Positions 16,986 to 25,637 of a DNA stretch of 64,000 bases are shown here, piece after piece. Each line of letters begins with the position of its first letter. The stretch's first letter is position 1. Below the pieces are notes generated by a model. That model was not told where the DNA came from. It did no database searches and saw nothing but the letters and a program-made list of their open reading frames with translations. Both the position numbers and the translations under genes were made by a program. The stretch is from CAVPHV01 sp963821095 (GTDB lineage Bacteria > Actinomycetota > Acidimicrobiia > Spongiisociales > UBA5794), in NCBI GenBank assembly GCA_963821095.1, contig CAWGCJ010000002.1:496001-560000 (forward strand), written 5' to 3'.

Positions 16986-19025
16986 ATGTCTACTAACACT
17001 CGTGTACTACTCATCGCCGTACCCGCGGCCATCGTGGCTCTCGTCATTGCCGTGTTTGCCATCGACCAAGCGCGCGCCAATGAAGAAGTAGCGCGCAACG
17101 TTTCGGCCGTCGGCATCGAACTTGGAGGCCTCGGCGAAGAAGAGGCCACGGCTGCCCTGAGGGCCTACGAAACGGAGCTCGCCGTCACGCCGGTTCGTTT
17201 TGTCGTCAACGGTGTCACCTTCGATCTCGAGCCGGCGGAAGTTGGGCTCGAGATCGACGAGCAGGCAGTGGTGGCCGAAGCCATGGCCGTGCGCCGTGAG
17301 CAAGGCGGTATCGCCGGCTTCTTCAATTGGTTCAGCAGCTTTCGCGAGCAGGTAGAGGTTGAGGTACCCGTCACCTATGACGCTGAGTCCCTCGACGAGG
17401 TCTTCTCGGATTGGGAGACAGCCGTCATCGCCAGCCCGGCCTACGAGGGTGGCGTGTTGGTGCGCGACGGCCGGGTCCTTCCCGACTATCCCCGCGCCGG
17501 CGAAGGCATCGAACGGCACATGGCGCACAGCCTGGCCTACCAGGAGATGCGGGTCCCCGTCCGCAACGAGATCATCCTTCCCACCCGGCTTCTGTTCCCG
17601 GAATTGAGCGATGCCGACATCGACGCCAAGGTCGCCGAGGCCAACAGACTCCTCGACGGACCGGTGGTGCTCACCGCCGACGACCCCGCAGTGGAGGTCA
17701 CGTTCACCACCGACGACCTCGTCTCCGCCTTGCGAAGTGAGGTGGTACACAATTCGCCACCCACCATCGAACTCAGCTTCGACACCGCCACGCTCGCTGC
17801 GGTAGCTGCCGAGCAGCGGGAAGCAATCGAGCAGCCTGCCCGCAGTGCCGAGTTCGTCCTCCAGGCCGACGAGACCGTCATCATCCTGGGATCCAGGCCC
17901 GAGACCCTCCTCGATGCGGATCTGATCGCCGAAACCGTGTATGCCACAGCCCTGTCCGGTCAGGAAGTTGCCGACTTCCCGTTCGGGATCGGTGAGCAGC
18001 CACGATTCTCCACCGAAGACGCCAAGGCAATGGGGCCCATCACGCGGATGTCGGCTTGGACCACGGAGTATCCGTCTGGTCAACCCAGGGTGACCAATAT
18101 CCACACCATCGCCGATGCGGTCGACGGTGCCGTGATCTGGCCCGGTGAAGAGTGGTCGCTCAACATCCACGTCGGGCCGCGTACGGTCGCCAAGGGCTAC
18201 GTCGAGGCCCCAATGATCGCCGACGGTGAGTTCGTCGACTCGGTCGGCGGCGGCGTCAGCCAGTTCGCGACCACGTTCTACAACGCGGTCTTCTACGGCT
18301 GCTACGAAGACGTCTACCACAAACCGCACAGCTACTACTTCGACCGCTACCCCGAAGTCAACGAGGCAACGGTGTCGTGGCCGGATCCCGGGCTCATCTT
18401 CCGCAACAACTCGGATGCGGTGATCATCGTCAAGACCCAATACACCTCGACTTCGGTCACGGTGAAGTTCTTCGGCAACAACGGTGGCAAGGAATGCGAA
18501 CGCCGCCTGAGCGAGCGTACCGACTTCACCGATCCTGAGACCGTCTACCTCGAGGATGCCAGCCTCAACCCGGGCAGCGAGCGTGTCGCGCAGAATGGTT
18601 GGCAAGGATTCACCCGCTCGGTTGACCGAGTCATGACCATGCCGGACGGTACCGTCGAGGTCGAGACCTGGACCTGGCGATATCGTGCCGCACCGCGGAT
18701 CATCTTGGTCCATCCGTGCGACATGCCCGACTCGAATCAGGCATGCCCGGCCCCGGTACCGAACGTCATCGGGCTGACCTTCTCCGAGGCAACATCTCGG
18801 TTGGCAGATTCCGGCTTCCTGATCGCCCAAGGCAATTCGGTGGAGACGAGCGACGCGTCCCGCGATGGCACCGTCGCGGCGCAGAGCGCCTCAGGTTCCT
18901 ACCTGAGCCCAGGTTCGACGATCACCGTCGATCTCTACGTCTACGTTGAGCCTCCTCCACCCGAGGAGCCCCCACCCGATGAGCCCCCACCCGATGAGGA
19001 GCCACCGCCCGACGACGGCGGCTGA
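16986..19025 (+). CDS. Membrane-anchored VanW-family wall protein with PASTA domain
   Basis: The 679-residue product starts with a transmembrane anchor (about residues 5-27). Two YoaR-type peptidoglycan-binding-like domains follow. The VanW domain is marked by NIHTIADAVDGAVIWPGEEWS and GGGVSQFATTFYNAVF. A single PASTA repeat (PNVIGLTFSEATSRLADSGF) and a Pro/Glu/Asp-rich tail complete it. PASTA domains bind muropeptides or beta-lactams, so this is a cell-wall factor. The VanW role itself is poorly defined. PASTA is better known from kinases and penicillin-binding proteins. The proline-rich end may span the wall. Confidence 0.82.
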   Translation: MSTNTRVLLIAVPAAIVALVIAVFAIDQARANEEVARNVSAVGIELGGLGEEEATAALRAYETELAVTPVRFVVNGVTFDLEPAEVGLEIDEQAVVAEAMAVRREQGGIAGFFNWFSSFREQVEVEVPVTYDAESLDEVFSDWETAVIASPAYEGGVLVRDGRVLPDYPRAGEGIERHMAHSLAYQEMRVPVRNEIILPTRLLFPELSDADIDAKVAEANRLLDGPVVLTADDPAVEVTFTTDDLVSALRSEVVHNSPPTIELSFDTATLAAVAAEQREAIEQPARSAEFVLQADETVIILGSRPETLLDADLIAETVYATALSGQEVADFPFGIGEQPRFSTEDAKAMGPITRMSAWTTEYPSGQPRVTNIHTIADAVDGAVIWPGEEWSLNIHVGPRTVAKGYVEAPMIADGEFVDSVGGGVSQFATTFYNAVFYGCYEDVYHKPHSYYFDRYPEVNEATVSWPDPGLIFRNNSDAVIIVKTQYTSTSVTVKFFGNNGGKECERRLSERTDFTDPETVYLEDASLNPGSERVAQNGWQGFTRSVDRVMTMPDGTVEVETWTWRYRAAPRIILVHPCDMPDSNQACPAPVPNVIGLTFSEATSRLADSGFLIAQGNSVETSDASRDGTVAAQSASGSYLSPGSTITVDLYVYVEPPPPEEPPPDEPPPDEEPPPDDGG

Positions 19026-19036
19026 GCCGACAGGCG

Positions 19037-19327
19037 CTAGTAGTAGAGGAAGAAGCCGCTGATCACGTCGGCGGTGGCCGTCACCACGGTGTCGTCCCAA
19101 CCCTCGGGTCGCCGCAACACAGCGCTATTGGATGCGATCCAGACGCTGTCCAATCGATCGTCTGAGGCGAATAGGCGCTGGGCGAGGCGGCCGGGGAAAC
19201 GGTCATCGGCCGCGGCTTCTGACGCCGATTCGTATGCGGTGCCGTCTTGACCGGTCAGCCCGCGATCGGTGGAAAAGATGGCCACGTCGCCGATCACCTG
19301 CGGGTCTACTTCAATCGCCTGTCCCAT
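19037..19327 (-). CDS. Uncharacterised 96-residue protein
   Basis: I do not recognise this protein. A near-perfect ribosome site, AAGGAGG, lies four bases before ATG 19327, and no other gene competes for the strand, so translation is likely. The product is soluble and mildly acidic, with no signal or membrane segment. It ends in the unusual aromatic run ISGFFLYY. It sits between the convergent VanW gene and the pyruvate kinase gene, 78 bp downstream of the latter on the same strand. Confidence 0.65.
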   Translation of the reverse strand: MGQAIEVDPQVIGDVAIFSTDRGLTGQDGTAYESASEAAADDRFPGRLAQRLFASDDRLDSVWIASNSAVLRRPEGWDDTVVTATADVISGFFLYY

Positions 19328-19405
19328 CGCGCCTCCTTGAACCGACGGAATCCTAACCGAGCGCCGTCACCGCTCCGCATCCGGGACACCGGCGCCGATG
19401 GTGCG

Positions 19406-20836
19406 CTAGTTCTTAGGGACACCCGCGGACGACGAACCGATGGAGTGAAGCTTCATGAGGTTGGTCGATGACGCCTGGTTGGGCGGTATCCCCGCCGCCA
19501 TGACCACGCCTTCGCCTTGCTGCACCATTCCCGTGGCGAGGAGATGCTGCTCGGCGTGAGCAATCATCTCGTCGGTTGAATCGACCCGCCCGATCCGCAT
19601 CGGCGTTACGCCGGCGTAGAGTGCCATCCGTTCGTATGTCGCCTCGTGGGGGGTGTAGGCAAAGATGTCCGCCTTCGGCCGATACTTCGAGATCAACCGG
19701 GCGGTACTGCCCGATTCGGTGAACGCCACGATCGCCCGCAAACCCAGATTTGTGGCGGCGTCGACGCAAGCCTGGGCAGTTGCCGAGGCAAACCGGGCCA
19801 CGTCTTCGAGGAACTCGATCTCGGGACCACGACCGTATCCTGGGTTCTGCTCGGCCTCGAAGCAGATACGAGACATCGCCTCGATAGTGCGGTGTGGGTA
19901 GTCGCCGACGGCAGTCTCTGCCGACAGCATCACGGCGTCCGTGCCGTCGTCAACCGCCGACGAGACATCCGTCACCTCGGCCCGGGTCGGCCGAGGCGAC
20001 TTGCACATTGACTCGAGCATCTCTGTGGCCGTGATCGAAATCCTGGCCTTGGCATTGGTGCGAGCCAGGATGTCCTTCTGAGCCCGAGGCACGTTCGAGA
20101 ATGAGAGTTCGACACCCAGGTCGCCCCTGGCCACCATCGTGCCATAGGCCTCCTCGAGGATGTCATCGAGGTTCTGGTAGCCAATGGCCGACTCGATCTT
20201 TGCGATGACCGGCGTGCCATCGGTCAGCTTCTTGACCCGGCGAATGTCCTCCCCCGAGGCTACGAAGGACGCCGCCACGTAGTCGACTCCCAATTCCGCG
20301 CCGAAGGCGAGATCAATCTCGTCCTTGGCGGTCACGGCCGGGAGGTCGAGCATGGTTCCCGGAAACGAAACGCCCTTGTGGTCTCGCAGAATCCCGCCTT
20401 CGAGGACCTTGGCGCGTACCGAACCCCCGGTGTCGAACATTGTTTCGAGCACGATCAACCCGTCGGACATGATGATCGGAGCCCCAGCTAGGAGACCGGC
20501 CGCTTCGAGGTTCTCGACGTAGATGCGGCCCATGTCGCCCTCACCCACTCCCGGCACGAGCATGACCTCGTCGCCGGTGTCGAGCTGCACGTGACCGGAG
20601 GGGAACGTCCCCACCCGAATCCGGGGACCCTGAATGTCCTGGAGAATGGCAACTGGGATTTCGAGGCGCTCGGAGCCCTCGCGCACCCATTGCGCAAACT
20701 GACGGTGTGACTCGTGGTCGCCGTGCGAGAAATTGAGCCGGGCAACGTTCATCCCGACGTTGATGAGGTTCGTGATGGCCTCGAGTCCGGCCACTGCCGG
20801 GCCCAACGTGGCAATGATCTTGGTCTTGCGATTCAC
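19406..20836 (-). CDS. pyk: Pyruvate kinase
   Basis: The 476-residue enzyme makes pyruvate and ATP from phosphoenolpyruvate and ADP, the last step of glycolysis. It is full length. The N-terminal TKIIATLGPA and NVARLNFSHG, the cation-binding IESAIGYQN region, the MVARGDLGVE loop and the PRPTRAEVTDV active-site segment are all present. The usual ATQMLESM reads ATEMLESM here. The C-terminal domain includes the TESGSTARLISKYRP effector-like region. The start is 51 bp from the divergent DUF72 gene. Confidence 0.95.
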   Translation of the reverse strand: MNRKTKIIATLGPAVAGLEAITNLINVGMNVARLNFSHGDHESHRQFAQWVREGSERLEIPVAILQDIQGPRIRVGTFPSGHVQLDTGDEVMLVPGVGEGDMGRIYVENLEAAGLLAGAPIIMSDGLIVLETMFDTGGSVRAKVLEGGILRDHKGVSFPGTMLDLPAVTAKDEIDLAFGAELGVDYVAASFVASGEDIRRVKKLTDGTPVIAKIESAIGYQNLDDILEEAYGTMVARGDLGVELSFSNVPRAQKDILARTNAKARISITATEMLESMCKSPRPTRAEVTDVSSAVDDGTDAVMLSAETAVGDYPHRTIEAMSRICFEAEQNPGYGRGPEIEFLEDVARFASATAQACVDAATNLGLRAIVAFTESGSTARLISKYRPKADIFAYTPHEATYERMALYAGVTPMRIGRVDSTDEMIAHAEQHLLATGMVQQGEGVVMAAGIPPNQASSTNLMKLHSIGSSSAGVPKN

Positions 20837-20887
20837 CTGCTGAGCATACTGGCGAGGCGGCGTTTCGCCGGGCAGTACCGTGCGGAT

Positions 20888-21589
20888 ATGACCGAAATTC
20901 GACTAGGTACCTCTGGATGGTCCTATCCGGAGTGGCGATCCGGTCTCTACGAAGGCGTCCCGCAACGCCACTGGCTCGCCCGCTACAGCTCGGCCTTCAA
21001 CGCGGTCGAAGCCAACATCACCTACCGACGCGACCTCTCCCCCAAGGCCGCCGCCACCTGGGTCGACGGTACGGAGGAAGGGTTCCGGTTCGCCGTCAAG
21101 GCTCACCAGCGCGCCACCCATTTCCACCGCCTGAAGACACCCGACGACGACATTCCGCTCCAGGTGGCACAAGCTGATCTGATGGGCGACAAACTGGGAG
21201 TCGTCTACTTCCAGCTCCCCCACAACTTCCTGCGAGACGACCAACTGCTCGACGTTTACCTCGACGCCTGGCCGCAGCGGCTCCCGGCCGTATGGGAGTT
21301 CCTTCATCCCAGCTGGCATGAACCCGAGGTCCATGAGGTGCTGCGCCGCCACCGCTGCGGCTGGGCCATCAGCGATGCCAAGAACCCGGCGCCGGCGCCG
21401 ATCGTGACCGGGCCCGAAGCCTACGTCCGGCTGCGTTCCGAGAGCTACGACGGCGCGCAGCTACAGCAATGGGCAACATTGATTCGCGGCATCGACGCAG
21501 ATCGGATTTGGGTCTTCGTCCGCCACGGCGCCGACGCACCGGAGCTTGCGCAAAGGCTGCGTGGGCTACTAGTGCTCGACGGCCCGTAG
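20888..21589 (+). CDS. DUF72 family protein (YecE-like)
   Basis: The 233-residue product has the DUF72 signature: IRLGTSGWSYPEW at the start, FNAVEANITYRR, FAVKAHQRATH and WEFLHPSW. The family is a TIM-barrel fold of unsettled function. ATG 20888 was chosen because the conserved segment follows at once; a longer in-frame extension would run into the divergent pyruvate kinase gene. The 3' end overlaps the convergent ABC transporter ATPase gene by 21 bp. Confidence 0.88.
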   Translation: MTEIRLGTSGWSYPEWRSGLYEGVPQRHWLARYSSAFNAVEANITYRRDLSPKAAATWVDGTEEGFRFAVKAHQRATHFHRLKTPDDDIPLQVAQADLMGDKLGVVYFQLPHNFLRDDQLLDVYLDAWPQRLPAVWEFLHPSWHEPEVHEVLRRHRCGWAISDAKNPAPAPIVTGPEAYVRLRSESYDGAQLQQWATLIRGIDADRIWVFVRHGADAPELAQRLRGLLVLDGP

Positions 21590-22312
21590 GAACTGCTGAG
21601 TCCGCTTGTTTTTGGGGTTCTCCAGCACCTCGCGGGGCGGGCCCTGCTCTTGGATAACGCCCTCGTCGATGAAAAGAACCCGGTCGGCCACCTGCTTGGC
21701 GAATCCCATTTCGTGGGTGACGACCAGCATCGTCATCCCTTCGTCGGCAAGGGCCCGCATCACGTCAAGCACCTCGCCGATCAGTTCCGGGTCGAGAGCG
21801 CTGGTCGGCTCATCGAAGAGCATCATGTCCGGGTTCATGCACAACGACCGCGCTATGGCGACCCGCTGCTGCTGGCCGCCCGATAGCCGGATCGGGTACT
21901 CGTCCCGCTTGTCGGCAAGGCCAACCCTCGAGAGCATTGCCTCCGCCACCGACATTGCTTCATCATTCGAGCGTCCAAGTACTTTGCGCTGCGCGATGGT
22001 GAGGTTCTTCAACACAGTGAGATGAGGAAACAGATTGAACTGCTGGAACACCATTCCGATTTTTGCCCGGACCTCGTCTACGTCGGTCTCCGGGTCGGTG
22101 ATGTCATAGCCCTCGATCAAGACCCGGCCTGCAGTCGGGACCTCCAGAAGGTTCACGCACCGCAGAAGGGTCGACTTGCCGGAACCCGATGGCCCGATGA
22201 TGCATATCACCTCGCCGGTCGCAACTGAGAGATCGACACCCTTCAGCACGGCGAGCTCCCCGAATGACTTGTAGAGGTCCTCGATCTGGATCGGAGGCGG
22301 TTCTACGCTCAT
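21569..22312 (-). CDS. Polar amino-acid ABC importer, ATP-binding subunit
   Basis: The 247-residue ATPase has Walker A GPSGSGKST, the Q-loop FQQFNLFPH, the signature LSGGQQQR, Walker B MMLFDEPTSALDP and the H-loop VVTHEMG. The HEMGFAKQVADRVLF segment is typical of the GlnQ/HisP type. It powers uptake together with the permease and binding protein encoded just upstream. Its ATG overlaps the permease stop as ATGA. Confidence 0.93.
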   Translation of the reverse strand: MSVEPPPIQIEDLYKSFGELAVLKGVDLSVATGEVICIIGPSGSGKSTLLRCVNLLEVPTAGRVLIEGYDITDPETDVDEVRAKIGMVFQQFNLFPHLTVLKNLTIAQRKVLGRSNDEAMSVAEAMLSRVGLADKRDEYPIRLSGGQQQRVAIARSLCMNPDMMLFDEPTSALDPELIGEVLDVMRALADEGMTMLVVTHEMGFAKQVADRVLFIDEGVIQEQGPPREVLENPKNKRTQQFLRAVEH

Positions 22313-23112
22313 CGCCCTTTGCCCGCCTTGCGTTCTAGCCGCTGGACCAGGAACGTCAGCGGAAGCGTGATAATCAGGTACATGAACGCAACCACTGTCA
22401 GCGGCGTAGCATTTTGGGTGCTGGTCATGAAGTCACGCGCAAATTTCGTGAGCTCTTTCGAGAGCGGTGTGGTGCCGATTACAAACAACAGCGAGGTGTC
22501 CTTGATCAGCAGTACCAGTTCGTTGGTGAGGGGCGGGATGATGATGCGGAAGGCCTGCGGCAGAATGATGTATGTCATCGCGGTGCCCTTCGGCATGCCT
22601 AGAGATCGGGCCGCTTCCATCTGACCGCGGGGCACCGCTTCGATGCCAGCGCGAATCGTCTCGGCCATATATGCGCCGGCCACCAGCCCAAGCCCCAAGG
22701 TCCCCTTGCCGAGCGTCCCGCCCGGGATACGAATGCCGAGGGCAAGTGGCAGGCCGAAGGCAACCAGAATAATCGTGATCAGCGCCGGCAGCCCTCGGAA
22801 AAGCTCGATGTAGCCGGTGGCGAACCAACGGTACGCACCGATTGTGGACCGCTTCATCAACGCCAGGATCAGGGCCAGCACGAGGCCAAAGCTGAATGCC
22901 ATGGTCGTGTAAATGATCGTGTTCTTAGCCCCGATGAGGACAACATCGGGAAACATCGCCTTGATGATGTCGGGCTGGAAGAAGCTCTGCTGCAGCTGCT
23001 GCCAATCAATGGTGAAGGCAAGGACCACCAGCAAGATGGCCGTGGCGACATAGATCACACGCCGCCTGATCTCGGCGCGACGCATCCGGTTCGACTTGGT
23101 TGCTACTGCCAT
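22309..23112 (-). CDS. Polar amino-acid ABC importer, permease
   Basis: The 267-residue integral membrane protein has five to six hydrophobic segments. It carries the HisM/GlnP-type EAA loop (TIRAGIEAVPRGQMEAARSLGMP) that docks the ATPase. It also has the FRGLPALITIILV motif of the amino-acid permease class. No second permease gene is present, so a homodimer is likely. The stop codon is coupled to the ATPase start. Confidence 0.93.
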   Translation of the reverse strand: MAVATKSNRMRRAEIRRRVIYVATAILLVVLAFTIDWQQLQQSFFQPDIIKAMFPDVVLIGAKNTIIYTTMAFSFGLVLALILALMKRSTIGAYRWFATGYIELFRGLPALITIILVAFGLPLALGIRIPGGTLGKGTLGLGLVAGAYMAETIRAGIEAVPRGQMEAARSLGMPKGTAMTYIILPQAFRIIIPPLTNELVLLIKDTSLLFVIGTTPLSKELTKFARDFMTSTQNATPLTVVAFMYLIITLPLTFLVQRLERKAGKGR

Positions 23113-23166
23113 TCGCTGAGCACGATACCGCGTTGTGGCCGCGCCCGCAGAGCCACTGGGACGGCA

Positions 23167-23198
23167 GTGCGGGGCGGCCCATCGGGACCGCCCCGCAC
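23167..23198 (-). promoter_or_regulatory. Stem-loop between binding-protein and permease genes
   Basis: GTGCGGGGCGG (23167-23177) pairs perfectly over 11 bp with CCGCCCCGCAC (23188-23198) around a 10-base loop. It lies just after the binding-protein stop and has no T tract in the transcript direction. In ABC operons such hairpins often protect the upstream message, so that more binding protein than permease is made. That role is inferred. Confidence 0.6.
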
Positions 23199-23219
23199 CT
23201 GGTTGCTTGTCTCGAAGAA

Positions 23220-23999
23220 CTAGCTGGTCGGGAAGAATTCCTCGTAGATGCCGTCGTACGTGCCGTCGTCTCGCAGCTTGGCGAGTGACGTGTTGACCGC
23301 AGCGAGCAGGTTCTCAGCGCCTTCCTCCTTGACGGCAAAGCCGTAGAACTCGTCGGTGCTGTAGATCTCAACCAGCACCAAACTCGAGTTGTTGAGAGCG
23401 GCATCGCCGTTGGTCACGATGTCCTGAAGCACCGCATCAATCTCGCCGGCATTGAGCGCGGTGATGAGATCACCTGGATTCTCAAATGAAGTGAGAGTGG
23501 CCCCCGCCGCATTCTCAGCGGCATACGTTTCTCCGGTCGTCCCCGTCTGGACGCCCAGGTTCTTGCCGTTCAAGTCGGCAATCGAGCCGATTCCGCTGCC
23601 TTCAGCAGTAAGCAGTGATTGGTCGCCCGAGAAATACCCATCGCTGAAGTCGATGTTGGCTTCACGTTCCTCGGTGATGGTGATCGACGCAGCAGCGATG
23701 TCGCACTCTCCGGAATCCATTGCGAGGCCCGACGTGATCGGATCGAAACCAATGTTGACCACGGAGAGTTCGAGTCCCAGGTCCTCGGCGATGGCCCGCA
23801 TCAGTTCGATGTCGAACCCTGTGAACTCACCGTTCTCCTCGTACTCCATCGGTGGGTAGGGCGAATCGGTGCAAACCGTGAGCGTCCCATCGTTGATGAG
23901 TCCAAGCGAATCGGTATCGACGGAATCGTCATCGCCACACGCAGCAGCCAGCAGCGCCAGCGCAAGGACCGCCACAACAAGCGTTCGTGCACGTGTCAT
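23220..23999 (-). CDS. Polar amino-acid ABC importer, substrate-binding lipoprotein
   Basis: The 259-residue product has a lipoprotein signal with lipobox LAAAC (Cys21). A periplasmic binding protein family 3 fold follows: LTVCTDSPYPPMEY, GFDIELMRAIAEDLGL and DFSDGYFSGDQSLL. It captures an amino acid outside the membrane and delivers it to the permease. Acidic residues after the lipobox (GDDDS) are typical. TAGGAGGAG lies upstream of ATG 23999. The exact ligand cannot be read from sequence. Confidence 0.92.
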   Translation of the reverse strand: MTRARTLVVAVLALALLAAACGDDDSVDTDSLGLINDGTLTVCTDSPYPPMEYEENGEFTGFDIELMRAIAEDLGLELSVVNIGFDPITSGLAMDSGECDIAAASITITEEREANIDFSDGYFSGDQSLLTAEGSGIGSIADLNGKNLGVQTGTTGETYAAENAAGATLTSFENPGDLITALNAGEIDAVLQDIVTNGDAALNNSSLVLVEIYSTDEFYGFAVKEEGAENLLAAVNTSLAKLRDDGTYDGIYEEFFPTS

Positions 24000-24075
24000 A
24001 AGTCGTTTCTCCTCCTAATCGGCGCGCGGGGGCCGCCGCCGTTCTGTAGAGCCTAGGCGAATCAGGTCGGAGGCT

Positions 24076-25038
24076 TCAGCTCAGTGCCGGGATGACCTGC
24101 TCACCGAAGAGGCGCATCCCGTCGCCCCAGGTGGCATCGGCGAAGTAGACGAGCACGTAGTCGATACCCAGCGCCCCGATCTCCTGGATCTGGGCGATCA
24201 CCTGATCCGGGGTGCCGTACAGGGAGTGTTCCTTCCACTGTTCGACGGTGCGGTTGCCCGGCATCCGCTTGCCCCACTCGACCGCCTTCTCCTCGAGTTG
24301 AGCCTCGTCGGCCGCGATCAGGCAGTCCAGGTTGCGGGTGAGGGTGATCTCGTCGAAATCCCGCCCGACATCACGGCAATGCTCCTGGAGCACCTCGGTC
24401 TTGTGGCGGAACGTCTCGCCAGTACCGAAGTAGTTGGCGTAGTTGCCGTACTTGGCCACGACGCGCAGGGTCAACTGCTCGCCGCCACCGGCAATCCACA
24501 GCGGCGGGTACGGATCCTGGAGCGGACGCGGCCGGTTGATGGCGCCATCGACCTTGTAGTGCGCGCCATCGAAGTACGTCTCGTCCTCGGTCCACATCTT
24601 CCGCAGAATCTGCACGGCCTCGTCGAGTTGACCAATCCGCACAGACGGCTTCGGGTAGTCGTACCCGTAGGCCTCATATTCGTGCTGATACCAGCCGGCG
24701 CCGATCCCGACCTCGAGCCGCCCGCCCGACATGACGTCGACACAGGCCGTCACCTTTGCGAGATAGGACGGCGGACGGTACGAGTTGCAGGTACACATCT
24801 GGCCCAGTCGCACCCGCTGGGTCGCCTCGGCGAGCCCCGCCATCAACGTCCACGCCTCCCAGGTCGACTGCTGGCTCACGTCCGGAAAGGTGTGGAGGTG
24901 GTCGTAGACCCAGATCGACTCAAAACCAGCCTCCTCGGCGACCCGCCCGACGCTGACCATGGTGTCCCATTGGGTCTCCGGGGGAATGTCGCCCAGATCC
25001 AGCCGCCAACCCTGGGGTACAAATGCTCCAAATCGCAT
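24076..25038 (-). CDS. F420-type luciferase-like (LLM) oxidoreductase
   Basis: The 320-residue product has the bacterial-luciferase-like TIM barrel: MRFGAFVPQG, EEAGFESIWVYDHL, GGRLEVGIGAGWYQHEYEAYG and PPLWIAGGGEQLTLRVVAKYGN. Members in actinobacteria mostly use coenzyme F420, some use FMN. The nearby cofC gene favours F420 (inference). The substrate is unknown. ATG 25038 is supported by GAGGAG upstream and by the conserved N terminus; longer upstream readings lack similarity. Confidence 0.82.
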   Translation of the reverse strand: MRFGAFVPQGWRLDLGDIPPETQWDTMVSVGRVAEEAGFESIWVYDHLHTFPDVSQQSTWEAWTLMAGLAEATQRVRLGQMCTCNSYRPPSYLAKVTACVDVMSGGRLEVGIGAGWYQHEYEAYGYDYPKPSVRIGQLDEAVQILRKMWTEDETYFDGAHYKVDGAINRPRPLQDPYPPLWIAGGGEQLTLRVVAKYGNYANYFGTGETFRHKTEVLQEHCRDVGRDFDEITLTRNLDCLIAADEAQLEEKAVEWGKRMPGNRTVEQWKEHSLYGTPDQVIAQIQEIGALGIDYVLVYFADATWGDGMRLFGEQVIPALS

Positions 25039-25129
25039 GATGCTCCTCGTCGTTTGCTCGTGCTGCAGGCTAGAAGACCCGAGCATGGTGGCGTGCGCGC
25101 CGCTCCCCGGAGCCGGTAGGCTCCCGTCC

Positions 25130-25633
25130 GTGAGTGAAGTCTCCACCGATCTGACCGACGCTCTCGGCGACCTCGTCGAGCGCTTCGACCATGTCTCGAT
25201 GGCGGTCCACGACATCGAGGATTCGCTGACGCTGGTCGCGCTGATGGGTGGCGAATTCCGCGCCGGCGGTGACGTCGAGGCCGGCTTTCGCTGGATCCAA
25301 TTCAACCTCCCGGGCCGCGGCAAGCTCGAAATCATCCAGCCGCTCGACCCGACCGACGAGACGAACTTCCTGGTCAAGTTCTTGGCGGAACGCGGCGAGG
25401 GGCTCCATCACCTGACGTTCAAGGTCCGCGATCTGGTCGCTGCCGTCGACCAGGCTCGTGCCCTCGGGTTCGAAGTCATCGGGGTCAATGCCGACGGAGC
25501 GTGGAAGGAAGCGTTCGTCCACCCCAAGACCTCCAAAGGCGTGCTGATCCAACTCGCCGAGTTCACCGACAGCCCCTTCCCACCACAGACGATCACCGAG
25601 GTGCTCGAAGGCACCCGCGGGCCCGATTCCTGA
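25130..25633 (+). CDS. Glyoxalase/VOC-fold protein, methylmalonyl-CoA-epimerase-like
   Basis: The 167-residue product has two VOC beta-alpha repeats, beginning FDHVSMAVHDIE and GLHHLTFKVRDL. The metal-binding His residues are in DHVSMAV and HHLTFKV, and a Glu lies in KLEIIQPL. The arrangement resembles methylmalonyl-CoA epimerase, which would act in propionate metabolism. Other VOC enzymes cannot be excluded, and no mutase gene is in the window. The likely start is GTG 25130. Its stop is four bases before the cofC start. Confidence 0.7.
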   Translation: MSEVSTDLTDALGDLVERFDHVSMAVHDIEDSLTLVALMGGEFRAGGDVEAGFRWIQFNLPGRGKLEIIQPLDPTDETNFLVKFLAERGEGLHHLTFKVRDLVAAVDQARALGFEVIGVNADGAWKEAFVHPKTSKGVLIQLAEFTDSPFPPQTITEVLEGTRGPDS

Positions 25634-25637
25634 CGGC

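Noticed and set aside
17007..18830. A 607-residue open frame on the minus strand opposite the VanW gene
   Set aside because: It is an antisense shadow. The plus-strand protein has clear domains, and the antisense translation is Asp/Gly/Arg-rich with no motif.
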